A stretch of DNA of 64,000 nucleotides from Salminus brasiliensis (lineage: Eukaryota > Chordata > Actinopteri > Characiformes > Bryconidae): the NCBI RefSeq assembly GCF_030463535.1, contig NC_132888.1, forward strand, positions 3,776,480 through 3,840,479, read 5' to 3'. This document shows positions 22,145 through 32,850 of the stretch, in pieces. The notes beneath the pieces were generated by a model that was not told where the DNA came from, searched no databases, and was given only the letters and a program-made list of their open reading frames with translations. A program made the position numbers and the translations under genes. Position 1 is the first letter of the stretch, and every line of letters begins with the position of its first letter.

Positions 22145-22588
22145 ACTAGTTTTAGCTTTAGCTCACCAGGTTTAGCTTTAGCTTTAGCTCCCCAGGTTTA
22201 GCTTTAGCTTTAGCTCCCCAGGTTTAGCTTTAGCTTTAGCTCCCCAGGTTTAGCTTTAGCTTTAGCTTTAGCTCACCAGGTTTAGCTTTAGCTTTAGCTC
22301 CCCAGGTTTAGGTTAAGCTTTAGCTTTAGCTCCCCAGGTTTAGGTTAAGCTTTAGCTTTAGCTCCCCAGGTTTAGCTTTAGCTTTAGCTTTAGCTCACCA
22401 GGTTTAGCTTTAGCTTTAGCTCCCCAGGTTTAGGTTAAGCTTTAGCTTTAGCTCGCCAGGTTTAGGTTAAGCTTTAGCTCGCCAGGTTTAGGTTTAGCTT
22501 TAGCTCCCCAGGTTTAGGTTAAGCTTTAGCTCGCCAGGTTTAGGTTTAGCTTTAGCTCGCCAGGTTTAGGTTAAGCTTTAGCTTTAGC
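22145..22588 (+). repeat. TTTAGC minisatellite, array 2a
   Basis: Regular units of ~26-33 bp made of TTTAGCTTTAGCTC plus CCCAGG or ACCAGG. Very uniform, so recently amplified. It stops where a LINE begins and resumes at 23080. Confidence 0.93.
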
Positions 22589-23078
22589 TAATAAATAATG
22601 ACGGTAGTCTGCAAATTGTGCAATGTGTAATAAATTTTGAGTCCAGTGAGGTAGTAAAGTTAGTGCAAATGCTTTGTGCAAAAAAATGCTTTCCATTTTA
22701 TCTGGGGTAAATGGTGAGAGAGAGAGAGAGAGAGAGAGAGCATGTAACAGAAAAGATATCAGTTCAGAAGTTGAGTTGAGTTGAGAAGTCTGATGGCTTG
22801 GGGGAAGAAGCTGTTGCAGAGTCTGGTCGTGTTGGACCGGATGCTGCGGTACCTTCTTCCTGATGGCAGGAGGGAGAACAGTCTGTGTGAAGGGTGGGTG
22901 GAGTCATCCACAATGCTGGTTGCTTTGCGGATGCAGCGGGTGGTGTAAATGTCCATGACGGAGGGGAGAGAGGCTCCGATGATCCTCTCAGCTGTCCTCA
23001 CAATGCGTTGGAGGGTCTTGCGGTCAGAGGCTGTGCAGGTCCCAAACCAGGCAGTGATGCAGCTGCTCAGGATGCTCT
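22589..23078 (-). mobile_element. LINE 3' end, minus strand
   Basis: Minus-strand frame 22759-23001 reads MRTAERIIGASLPSVMDIYT, then FSLLPSGRRYRSIRSNTTR. This is the conserved C-terminal tail seen after the reverse transcriptase of several fish LINEs (Jockey/CR1/Rex-like group). A non-coding 3' part follows down to 22589, with a (GA)n run at 22718-22741. The 5' part is missing. Confidence 0.8.
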
Positions 23079-23079
23079 C

Positions 23080-23525
23080 TTTAGCTTTGGCTTCACAGGG
23101 TTTAACTTAAGCTTTAGCTTTAGCTCGCCATGTTTAGCTTTAGCTTTAGCTCGCCATGTTTAGCTTTAGCTTTAGCTTGCCATGTTTAGCTTTAGCTTTA
23201 GCTCACCAGGTTTAGCTTTAGCTTTAGCTCACCAGGTTTAGCTTTAGCTTTAGCTTGCCAGGTTTAGCTTAAACTTTAGCTTTAGCTCACCAGGTTTAGC
23301 TTTAGCTCGCCATGTTTAGCTTTAGCTTTAGCTCGCCATGTTTAGCTTTAGCTTTAGCTCGCCATGTTTAGCTTTAGCTTTAGTTTGCCAGGTTTAGCTT
23401 TAGTTTGCCAGGTTTAGCTTTAGCTTTAGCTCGCCATGTTTAGCTTTAGCTTTAGCTCACCAGGTTTAGCTTTAGCTTTAGCTCGCCATGTTTAGCTTTA
23501 GCTTTAGCTCACCAGGTTTAGCTGA
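23080..23525 (+). repeat. TTTAGC minisatellite, array 2b
   Basis: Continuation of the array at 22145 on the other side of the LINE, with spacer words GCCATG, ACCAGG and TGCCAGG. Confidence 0.93.
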
Positions 23526-23543
23526 AACTATATATATATATAT

Positions 23544-23578
<35 letters not shown>
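23526..23578. repeat. (TA)n(TG)n microsatellite
   Basis: TA, then TG, then TA runs between the minisatellite and the next LINE. Confidence 0.93.
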
Positions 23579-23582
23579 GAAA

Positions 23583-24118
23583 AACGTCTTCAACGTTCCT
23601 AAATTCAGCCATGTCACTCCACTGCTGCGTTCTCTCTCCACTGTAGCTTCCTGTGGCTGCCCGCATCAGATTCAAACCCCTGACTCTGGTCTACAAAGCC
23701 AAGACTGGACCAGCCAGCTCCTTCATACCTGATGGCAATGGTCAAAAGCCGGTCTGCACCAAGAGCCCTTCCAGCTTCAAGTACGGCTCGGCTCGACCCG
23801 CCATCCCTCAAAATCCACGGAAGACGAGCGTCCAGACTTTTTCTGTCCTGGCACCGAAGTGGTGGAACGAGCTTCCCCTGGGTGTCCGAACGGCCGAGTC
23901 GCTCGCTGTCTTCAAACCCAGACTGAAGACCCACCTCTTCAGAGAGTACTTGGGCGAATAGAGTACTATGGTCGCCTTATTGTCTTGTGCTTAGTAATGT
24001 CTAAAGCTTAGAGGTATCTTTGAATTATTAGTCTATTTAAACTAGCTAAGGGTTCTTTCTTGGGTAAATAGCAAAGCACTTTGTAAGTCGCTCTGGATAA
24101 GCTGCAGAATCGTCGTGG
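23583..24118 (+). mobile_element. L2-like LINE 3' end
   Basis: Plus-strand frames encode the C-terminal end of an L2/CR1-type ORF2: LPVAARIRFKPLTLVYKAKT, then FSVLAPKWWNELPLGVRTAE and SLAVFKPRLKTHLF. It is followed by a 3' untranslated end with TTTGTAAGTCGCTCTGGATA, typical of L2 tails. Frameshifts and a missing 5' part show a dead, truncated copy. Confidence 0.88.
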
Positions 24119-24232
24119 CTGAACTAAGGATCATGTTCTGGAATCAGCTCAGGGCCCACATGGAAATCTTCGCTTTGCCAGCAGGTTAAGTCAGCTGTCA
24201 GCGGTGGCGGAGTAGTCTGGATTGCCTTTGAC

Positions 24233-24325
24233 TCTGAAAGTGTATGTGTATATGTGAGTGTGTGTGAGTGTATATGTGAGTGTGTGTGAGTGTGTGTGTG
24301 AGTGTGTGTCAGTGTCAGTGTGTGC
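24233..24325. repeat. (GT)n microsatellite
   Basis: GTGTGTGA-type runs with interruptions. Confidence 0.9.
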
Positions 24326-24339
24326 CCGCTCAGTATGAG

Positions 24340-24725
24340 CTCAGCAGCTCCGGAGCCTGGCTGCTGCTGCTGCTGCTCCACTTTAAGGACATATCTGTCT
24401 CCCGCAGACGGCAGTGATGGCGGCCCGGAATAGAAAGCGGTCCAGGAGAATCCGCCGTCAATTGGGCAGAAAATAGGAGATGACAGCGGAGCCTGTGTCC
24501 TGCCCGCTGAAATAGATCGGCTCCCTGATGCCTTTAATGTCATTATTACCTCTCAAATGCACTGTGCAAAACACATCATCTGCGCGGCGGCCACCGGCTG
24601 CACGGGCACCCAGCATTATGATGGTTTTGACAGCCGGGGCCGGGCAGAGCCGGGCCGGTACAGGAGACAGTCTGGTGCTGCTGGACTTCGAGAACAAACT
24701 GTAGATGCAGTGGAGGAGAAACCTG
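24340..24725. other. GC-rich unique segment, candidate conserved non-coding element
   Basis: Non-repetitive, with balanced complex sequence (for example CCTTTAATGTCATTATTACC) and GC-rich parts. The frames through it have no domain and no splice-consistent exon. Confidence 0.35.
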
Positions 24726-24781
24726 TCTAACGCTATGTCTCGCCACTATCCAGTGGCCTTCACAGGGGCAGAAACTACACC

Positions 24782-25045
24782 CTATTCACTATGTCCAAAT
24801 GTTTGTGGACACCACTTTAAATGAATCCATTCAGCTACGGTTACACAGATGTGCAAATGCACACACACAGCTTGTCTATAGAGAAGTACTGCCAATACAA
24901 TAGGACTCTCTGGAGCAGATCAACATCGTGACCCTATTGGCACCATGCTGCCTAATGCCAGAGGTGGGGCTAGAGGGGAATAAAGCCCCCAGCATTGAGC
25001 TGTGTTCTCTAGAATGATGGTGGATGATGCTCTATCCAATACTTT

Positions 25046-25047
<2 letters not shown>
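24782..25047 (-). mobile_element. MITE family A, half copy
   Basis: Starts TATGTCCAAATGTTTGTGGA and proceeds in reverse order to CTCTATCCAATACTTTGG, where a (TA)n tract (25048-25086) cuts it off. Confidence 0.87.
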
Positions 25048-25085
<38 letters not shown>

Positions 25086-25089
<4 letters not shown>

Positions 25090-25276
25090 AAAAGTTTGGA
25101 CACACCTGGTTGAATGTGTGCTGGTCATCATTTTGGAAAAAAAAACAACAGTCCAAATGCTAGGGTGACCATATTTTTGCTTTTATCAAAGAGGACACTG
25201 GGGACACATAGGGATCCACTGTAGTGTGTATGTTGTGGCTGGGGGGTTTCAAGTAGGCTCAAGTTGTAGGACAGTG

Positions 25277-25318
<42 letters not shown>

Positions 25319-25563
25319 GGTGGAAATACCTCTTAAGCTACATTTAATGTTAATATACATTAATACATGCACATTTACTCGTTTAGTAAAAGACCTAAAT
25401 GGCCTAAATGACCAGATAACCTCCTTTCAGGTCAGTGTACAACTTAGGCCGACTTTACACCCCCTTCAGCCACACCATCCTAATGGTCACCCTAGCATTT
25501 GGGCCAAATGTTATTAAGAAGATGATCAGAACCCATTCAACAAGTGTGTCCAAACTTTTGACT
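25086..25563. mobile_element. MITE family C, complete
   Basis: Inverted ends AGTCAAAAGTTTGGACACAC on the left and GTGTGTCCAAACTTTTGACT on the right, next to TA on both sides. This suggests a Tc1/mariner-type non-autonomous element. It contains another element (family D). Confidence 0.85.
25155..25500. mobile_element. MITE family D nested in family C
   Basis: Ends AAATGCTAGGGTGACCAT and ATGGTCACCCTAGCATTT are reverse complements. The interior has AGAGGACACTGGGGACACA and a (GT)n run at ~25278-25312. Nested position makes it younger than family C at this site. Confidence 0.75.
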
Positions 25564-25604
25564 GCCACTGTATGTATTTTCTATAGACAAAAGATCTGGC
25601 TATC

Positions 25605-26085
25605 AGATTTCTCTCTCTACTGTACAGATGAAGCTTTCTACTAGATGTTTTTGAGACATTGCTGTGAGGATTTGATTGCATTCAGCGCCAGGACTATTAG
25701 TGAGGTCAGGATGTTGGATGATGATCACCACCCCACCTCATCATCCCCAACTCCCCAACTCATCCCAGAAGTACTGGATGGAGCTCCACCACCATCCATT
25801 ATTCCAGAGAACACAGTTCTTCCACTGCTCCACAGCTCCTCAATGCTGGGGGGCTTTATACCCCTCTACTAGCCCACGCCTGGCATTAGGCAGAATGGTG
25901 CCAATAGCTTCATGATGTTGATCTGCTCCAGAGAGTCCTATTCTATTGGCAGTACTTCTTCTCTACAGGGACTAGACAAGCTGTGTGTGTGCATTTGCAC
26001 ATCTGTGTCAGCAGCAATGAGTGCAACTTAAAGTAGCTGAGTGCATTTATTAGAAGGGGTGTCCACAAACATTTGGACATAGGCT
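25605..26085 (+). mobile_element. MITE family A, nearly complete at the 3' side
   Basis: From TCTCTACTGTACAGATGAAG through CCTCAATGCTGGGGGGCTTT to the terminus GTCCACAAACATTTGGACAT. It lacks only the first ~100 bp. Confidence 0.88.
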
Positions 26086-26089
26086 ATAT

Positions 26090-26605
26090 AACCGAGCACT
26101 TATTATTTAATGGATTTAAGGAAAATAATCACGCTTTTCATGATGCACTGGATCAATTATTAAATCATTTTAATGAATTAATCCATATGTTTAGCGACTA
26201 ATCTTTATATTCTATTGTGAAATCTTCATTAATAGCCGGTAATCCTCTTATGTCTGTGGTTCCCAGTGGACCTGGAGTCAAACGCTGTGCGTTCACACGC
26301 TAAACCCTGAAAGCCTTGAGAGTAGGATCAAGCCAATGCCTTCTATAGAAACATGGAGCACCACAAAGCATATTCCCCATTTACAAGCTGGATTTCCATG
26401 CTAGACAGCGCAGCCCCATTTGAAATTCACAGAGCCGGTATAAGGGAGGCTCTCCTAAATCCACTCTGACAATCCATGAACGTGTGATTTGCAGTGCTCG
26501 TGAAAAGAAGCTGAATTATTCGCCCAAACCGACAGACAGGATGGAGAAGGCCTAAATCTCGAGATCTGGAATACAGCTATTCCAGCAGGACTCACGACAC
26601 ACTTT
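26090..26605. other. Unique DNA, no gene seen
   Basis: Non-repetitive sequence without an identifiable exon. No repeat shared with the rest of the window. Confidence 0.4.
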
Positions 26606-26611
26606 TTTTAC

Positions 26612-27112
26612 CACATACACTATATGTCCAAATGTTTGTGGACACCCCTGTCCATGCCATAATGAAGGCATTAAGCTTAGTCTGCTCAGTCTAGTCCCTG
26701 TAGAGAAGCACTGCCAATAGAATAGGACTCTCTGGAGCAGATCAACATGATAAACCTATTGGCCCCATGCTGCCTAATAATGCCAGGTGTGGGCTAGAGG
26801 AGCTGTGGAGCAGTGGAAGAGCTGTGTTCTCTGGAATGATGGATGGTGGTGGAGATCCATCCAGTACTTTTGGATGAGTTCAGGAGTTGGGGATGATGAG
26901 GTGGGGTGGTGATCATCATCCAACATCCTGACCTCGCTGAATGCAATCAAATCCTCACAGCAATGTTCCTCCAAAAATCTAGTAGAAAGCCTTCTTATCT
27001 GGACAGTAGAGACAGTTACTTCAACAAAAGCAGGATCTACTCTTTTTAAGAAGAGAATCAGTGAATGAAAGCAGGCGTCCCAATACTTTTGTCCTATTGT
27101 GCCCATATAGTG
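26612..27112 (-). mobile_element. MITE family A, near-complete
   Basis: Minus-strand copy with both ends (ATATGTCCAAATGTTTGTGG and CCCAATACTTTTGTCCTATT). A short internal deletion removes part of the CTTTATACCCC segment. Confidence 0.9.
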
Positions 27113-27129
27113 TGTTTCCTGTAAGCTAA

Positions 27130-27500
27130 CAGACTTACACCTGGATCATGTTATACAGGTTGAGGAATGTAGAGCTGTGTCTGCGCTGTAAAGCTTCCAG
27201 CCATGGGCTGGACTGTGAAAGAGGTGAGCGAGAAAGCGATGATACTCCTGCTCATCAAATGCCAGCTCCACGTCCCCCTCGCCCTCACACTGACAATGCC
27301 GAGTCGAGTTAAGAGCCTCCCTGGGGAAGGGACAGGTCGAACTCCTCACATCTCTCCTTTCTCTCCTTTTCCTTTTGTCTCTGCATGGAGACTGCATCTG
27401 TACAGGCCTGTCAAATCATCTAATATATGAGTTACAGCGGCGTTGTGCAGCAGTTCAGCCTTAAAACTGCAGCTTCAGGACCGTGCTGATGCTGCACTGA
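27130..27500. other. Unique DNA with an unassigned minus-strand frame
   Basis: A frame of 83 codons (27397 to 27146, minus) includes an acidic stretch, CEGEGDVELAFDEQEYHRFL. I recognise no family, and no paired splice sites support it as an exon. Listed as non-repetitive sequence only. Confidence 0.3.
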
Positions 27501-27511
27501 CTGTAACAGGG

Positions 27512-27896
27512 AGTCGGGGATGATGAGGTGGGGTGGTGATACAAACGCTCTTGTTGCTGAATGCAATCAAATCCTCACAGCAATGCTTCTCCAAAATCTA
27601 GTAGAAAGACCCAACACTTCACCACCATCATTCCAGAGAACACAGTTCTTCCACTGCTCCACAGCTCCTCAATGCTGGGGGGCTTTATACCCCTCTACTA
27701 GCCCACGCCTGGCATTAGGCAGCATGGTGCCAATAGCTTCATGATGTTGATCTGCTCCAGAGAGTCCTATTCTATTGGCAGTACTTCTCTGCAGGGTGTG
27801 TGTATTTGCACATCTCGGTCAGCACCAATAGGTGCGGCTTACAGTAGCTGAATGCATTCATTAGAAGGGGTGTCCACAAACATTTGGACACATAGT
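27512..27896. mobile_element. MITE family A, head-to-head chimera
   Basis: 27512-27607 is in minus orientation (GATGATGAGGTGGGGTGGTG, then CTCCAAAATCTAGTAGAAAG). 27618-27896 is in plus orientation (CATTCCAGAGAACACAGTTC to GTCCACAAACATTTGGACAC). The switch near 27610 shows an inversion or a join of two copies. Confidence 0.8.
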
Positions 27897-27899
27897 GAT

Positions 27900-28390
27900 A
27901 GTAATCAGCCGAGATAAAAGGCTTGTGAAGTTTCACACAGCGGTGTTAAGGGGTTAACGGCGTCGCTGTGTACGCTGACGTACAGGAGAGCTTTTCTAAA
28001 AGTCTCTGGACTCATTTCGACTGACCCTGCGGCTCCTCCTCGCCTCGGCAGAGTCACGCCGGGGTCGACTCCCCTGACTTAGTGTTGCTATTTCCAGACG
28101 GCAGTTTACATAGAGCTCCTAAACTCCTGCAGAAAAGCTCTCGCAGGTCTGAGCTCTCTCTCCAGAAAGCCCAGTCTAATGATCTCTCCCAAACAAACCG
28201 CGGCCGATCGATGTGTTTGTCTGGACGGGCGAGTGAGAGGTAGAGAGAGGTAGAGAGAGGTAGAGAGAGGGAGAGAGAGAGGGACAAACAACACATGGCC
28301 TCAGAGACATGCTTCTCACACTGTGGAGACTGTCTCCAGCAGGTCGAGGCAGTCAGAAGATACAGCCACACATAGCATAAAGACCCCCCT
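27900..28390. other. Unique DNA with a GA-rich run
   Basis: GC-balanced sequence; 28230-28285 has repeated GGTAGAGAGA words. No exon recognised. Confidence 0.4.
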
Positions 28391-28394
28391 CACA

Positions 28395-30250
28395 AGCAGC
28401 CAGTGAGTAGAAGCACAAGTCTGGTGTTCCTAATAAAGTGGCCAGTGAATGGACGTGCAAGGTGGGTGTTTCTAATAAAGTGGCCAGTAAGCAGAAGTAC
28501 AAGGTGGGTGTTTATAATAAAGTGGCCACTTAATGAAAGCGCAAGGTGGGTGTTTCTAATAAAGTGGCCACTTGGTAAAAGCGCAAGGTGGGTGTTTCCA
28601 ATAAAGTGGCCAGTGAATGGAAGTGCAAGGTGGGTGTTTTTAATAAAGTGGCCACTTGGTGGAAGTGCAAGGTGTGTGTGTCTAATAAAGTGGCCAGTAA
28701 GCAGAAGTACAAGGTAGGTGTTTCTAATAAAGTGGCCACTTAATGAAAGCGCAAGGTGAGTGTTTCTAATAAAGTGGCCAGTGAATGGATGTGCAAGGTG
28801 GGTGTGTCTCATAAAGTGGCCAGTAAGCAGAAGTACATGGTAGGTGTTTCTAATAAAGTGGCCACTTAATGAAAGCGCAAGGTGGGTGTTTCCAATAAAG
28901 TGGCCAGTGAATGGAAGTGCAAGGTGGGTGTTTCTAATAAAGTGGCCACTTGGTGGAAGTGCAAGATGAGTGTTTCTAATAAAATGGCCAGCAAGTAGAA
29001 GTACAAAGTGTGTGTTTCTAATAAAGTGGCCAGTGAATGGACGTGCAAGGTGGGTGTTTCTAATAAAGTGGCCAGTAAGCAGAAGTACAAGGTGGGTGTT
29101 TCTAATAAAGTGGCCAGTAAGCAGAAGTACAAGGTAAGTGTTTCTAATAAAGTGGCCACTTGGTAAAAGCACAAGGTAGGTGTTTCTAATAAAGTGGCCA
29201 CTTGGTAAAAGCACAAGGTAGGTGTTTCTAATAAAGTGGCCAGTGAATGGACGTGCAAGGTGGGTGTGTCTCATAAAGTGGCCAGTAAGCAGAAGTACAT
29301 GGTAGGTGTTTCTAATAAAGTGGCCACTTGGTGGAAGTGCACAATGAGTGTTTCTAATAAAATGGCCAGCAAGTGGAAGTACAAAGTGGGTGTTTCTAAT
29401 AAAGTGGCCAGTGAATGGACGTGCAAGGTGGGTGTTTCTAATAAAGTGGCCAGTAAGCAGAAGTACAAGGTGGGTGTTTCTAATAAAGTGGCCAGTAAGC
29501 AGAAGTACAAGGTAAGTGTTTCTAATAAAGTGGCCACTTGGTAAAAGCACAAGGTAGGTGTTTCTAATAAAGTGGCCACTTAATGAAAGCGCAAGGTGGG
29601 TGTTTCCAATAAAGTGGCCAGTGAATGGAAGTGCAAGGTGGGTGTTTCTAATAAAGTGGCCACTTGATGGAAGTGCAAGATGAGTGTTTCTAATAAAATG
29701 GCCAGCAAGTAGAAGTACAAAGTGTGTGTTTCTAATAAAGTGGCCAGTGAATGGACGTGCAAGGTGGGTGTTTCTAATAAAGTGGCCAGTAAGCAGAAGT
29801 ACAAGGTGGGTGTTTCTAATAAAGTGGCCAGTAAGCAGAAGTAAATGGTAGGTGTTTCTAATAAAGTGGCCACTTAATGAAAGCGCAAGGTGGGTGTTTC
29901 TAATAAAGTGGCCACTTGGTAAAAGCAGAAGGTGAGTGTTTCTAATAAAGTGGCCAGTGAATGGATGTGCAAGGTGGGTGTGTCTCATAAAGTGGCCACT
30001 TGGTGAAAGCACAAGGTGAATGTTTCCAATAAAGTGGCCAGCGAGTGGAAGTACAAAGTGGGTGTTTCTAATAAAGTGGCCAGTGAATGGACGTGCAAGG
30101 TGGGTGTTTCTAATAAAGTGGCCACTTGGTGGAAGTGCAAGATGAATGTTTCTAATAAAATGGCCAGCGAGTGGAAGTACAAAGTGGCTGTTTCTAATAA
30201 AGTGGCCAGTGAATGGACATGCAAGGTGGGTGTTTCTAATAAAGTGGTGC
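28395..30250 (-). repeat. 42 bp minisatellite, array 1
   Basis: About 44 units of 42 bp around the core GTGTTTCTAATAAAGTGGCC. Variable parts such as AGTAAGCAGAAGTACAAGG, AGTGAATGGACGTGCAAGG and ACTTGGTAAAAGCACAAGG recur in blocks. Because 42 is divisible by three, one minus-strand frame stays open for 620 codons with a 14-residue period; this is not a gene. The core matches the end of a fish DNA transposon (inference). Confidence 0.95.
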
Positions 30251-30289
30251 ACAGTACAGAATATTAGCCATACGCTGGTTAATTTCTCG

Positions 30290-30850
30290 GTGGATGTTAA
30301 CGATCACATGTTGTAATCTATAGAGCTTTCTCTCAAACCAGTCCTCCGGGGGTCTGACAGCGAGCGTTCCTCAAGCCTTTCTTCCCTATTTTTTATGATT
30401 ACCCCTCCCCTCTTTTTCTGTGCTCGCCCTGTCGGCCTCCCACAGCTTGTTAAATCAAAACATGTCACTGCGCTTGATTGCAACAGTCAAGATCTAATGT
30501 ATGCCACCTGTGGGTGTGCTCCAAGGCCTGTAAATTATATTAAGCCTATAAAAAAAGATCAGCTATCACGCCGCCATGATGGACTGGAATAATTATTGCA
30601 GGTCTCATTTTGACTGTAAAGCTCGCGAAAGACAAAGAGCGTGAGGGGGGGCAGGATCGAATAAAAGCCCCCCCGACGGCCCACGGGCGTAAAACGATGT
30701 GATTCAGTGTCGCACTGCATTGGTCCCCTGTCAAGACACAACAGCATGAATGCCATAAACAATAGTTATTATATCATACGAGCTCACGGCGACTCGAAAA
30801 TGTGTCCTTATATGTGCTCTTGACTTTAATATATGCGTTTAAGTGCACTG
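30290..30850. other. Unique segment, candidate conserved non-coding element
   Basis: A non-repetitive island between two arrays of the same minisatellite. It has complex mixed sequence (TGATTGCAACAGTCAAGATC, then AGGCCTGTAAATTATATTAA) and no exon-like frame. Retention of unique sequence here hints at constraint. Confidence 0.4.
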
Positions 30851-30984
30851 CCTTTCAAAAGTTTGGGGACACAGTCTATATAAAAAAAAGAATTACCTGC
30901 ATCATCATCAGTCTGCACAAATCTCCACTTTAGCCGTTTTTCACTTCTAAGCAGATCTCTTAGATCAATTACATACATTTAAAG

Positions 30985-31602
30985 TGTTTCTAATAAAGTG
31001 GCCAGTGAGTGGAAGCACAAGGTAGGTGTTTCTAATAAAGTGGCCAGCGAATAGAAGCACAAGGTAGGTGTTTCTAATAAGTGGCCAGTGTGTGGAAGCA
31101 CAAGTCTGGTGTTTCTAATAAAGTGGCCAGTGAGTGAAAACACATGGTTGTGTTTCTAATAAAGTGGCCAGTGAGTGGAAGCACATCGTTGTGTTTCTAA
31201 TAAAGTGGCCAGAATGGAAGTAACAGGTAGGTGTTTCTAATAAAGTGGCCAGTGAGTGGAAGCACATCGTTGGTTTTCTAATAAAGTGGCCAGAATGGAA
31301 GTAACAGGTAGGTGTTTCTAATAATGTGGGCAGTGAGTGGAAGCACAAGGTAGGTGTTTCTAATAAAGTGGCCAGTGAGCGGAAGCACAAGGTAGGTGTT
31401 TCTAATAAAGTGTCCAGTGAGTGGAAGCACAATGTAAGTGTTTCTAATAAAGTGTCCAACGAATAGAAGCACAAGGTAGGTGTTTCTAATAAAGTGGCCA
31501 GTGAGTGGAAGCATAAGTCTGGTGTTTCTAATAAAGTGGCCAGTGTTTGAATAGTACAGGGTTTCTGTATCAAGGTAGGTGTTTCTAATAAAGTGGCCAG
31601 TG

Positions 31603-31603
<1 letters not shown>
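30985..31603 (-). repeat. 42 bp minisatellite, array 2
   Basis: About 14 more units of the 28.4 kb family in the same orientation, with variants AGTGAGTGGAAGCACAAGG and AGAATGGAAGTAACAGG and more length variation (30-42 bp). Confidence 0.93.

Positions 31604-31605
<2 letters not shown>

Positions 31606-31661
<56 letters not shown>
31606..31661. repeat. (TA)n microsatellite
   Basis: About 27 TA dinucleotides directly after the minisatellite. Confidence 0.95.
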
Positions 31662-31664
<3 letters not shown>

Positions 31665-31719
31665 TAGCAAGTGTCACTGGATGATTGTATGCTTAGTGTG
31701 TAGCTATGTGCAGGTGTGT

Positions 31720-32080
31720 GTGAGTGGTGTATCTGTGATGGGGGTCAGCCCTTATTTCTGGACGGTTGTGATTTCCATCTCCAGGCGCTCTCCTCCGCCA
31801 ACACTCCGATGAGTGTGTCACTGCTGGTGTAGCTGACCGCTCACTTGATGCGGGGGCCAACTCAACTAATTAACTCTCCAGCCACGGATTTCATTACCCA
31901 CGCTTCTGCAGCTCAATCACTCGCTCACACACTCACCCGGACCCACTGTAGGCTCCCAAACAACAGCGCGCGCCGGCCAGTGATTAATGAGCAATTCTCA
32001 GTGGACCAGGTAGAAGTGACAGGCGAGTTAGGCTGCAGAGGCCTGATTTTTTAACTCTTTGATATTCACAGACTGCAGAA
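31720..32080. other. Unique segment, candidate conserved non-coding element
   Basis: GC-balanced and non-repetitive, with homeodomain-like ATTA words (CAACTAATTAACTCTCC, AGTGATTAATGAGC). No exon recognised. The regulatory reading is speculative. Confidence 0.35.
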
Positions 32081-32089
32081 AATGATATC

Positions 32090-32850
32090 CTGCTATGATA
32101 TGATGAGAGAGGAGATGAAATAATGAGTATTTCATATAGTGAGATTATTATTCTGCCTCTTCTTAATGTTATATAATATCTACGATTATCTAGTTATGAA
32201 ATCTAAGATTATTATCACAGTTCTCAGATTGTTTCTAGCTTTATTGCACAGAAACTGCTGGAGATAACAAAACCATGGTCGTACCAAAATTCATAATTCT
32301 ATTGAAAATGCAGATGAGATGATTTAATCATATTTTTATTTTAATATATTTTTTATGTTGAAAAATTACATTTGATTTTTTTAATTCAACAGTTTTTTTA
32401 CTTCACTTTTTAAAATAATTATAAATGTATCAAATACTTGAAAATTACAAATTACAAATACTCAAAATAGTTACTACACTGGGAATGCAAATGCTGATTT
32501 TTCTTTCAAAATTTGCCTAAATTAACAAATTCATTTCAAGATGAATTAATTTAATTGAACTGAATTCTAATCAATTGTCAATTAATTAATTGTAATTATT
32601 AATATCATTTAAAATAACAATTCATTCATTTTTCCAAGTAAAGCAATGCGTAGGAGTGGATGTTAAATAAATTAAACCTTAATATTTCTAAGTAATTTAT
32701 TTTCCTAATAATTTAGTATTTTATTAAATAAATTGTATGAATAAATAAATACATTCAACACTTTGATATTTATTTAGAAAATAATAAAAACAAACTTGGT
32801 ATCAAAGAATATTAGAATTATTAACAATGTGTGGAATTACTCCCATCTAA
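32090..32850. other. AT-rich DNA, no gene seen
   Basis: Strongly AT-rich with many AATTAATT-like words and no open frame of note. Confidence 0.5.

Noticed and set aside
27146-27397. Possible coding exon on the minus strand
   Set aside because: The acidic segment looks protein-like, but no family was recognised, no splice pair fits and no neighbouring exons were found.
28390-30252. 620-codon minus-strand open frame
   Set aside because: It is a pure read-through of a 42 bp tandem repeat, with a 14-residue period and similar open frames in other phases. It has no domain and no promoter or splice context.
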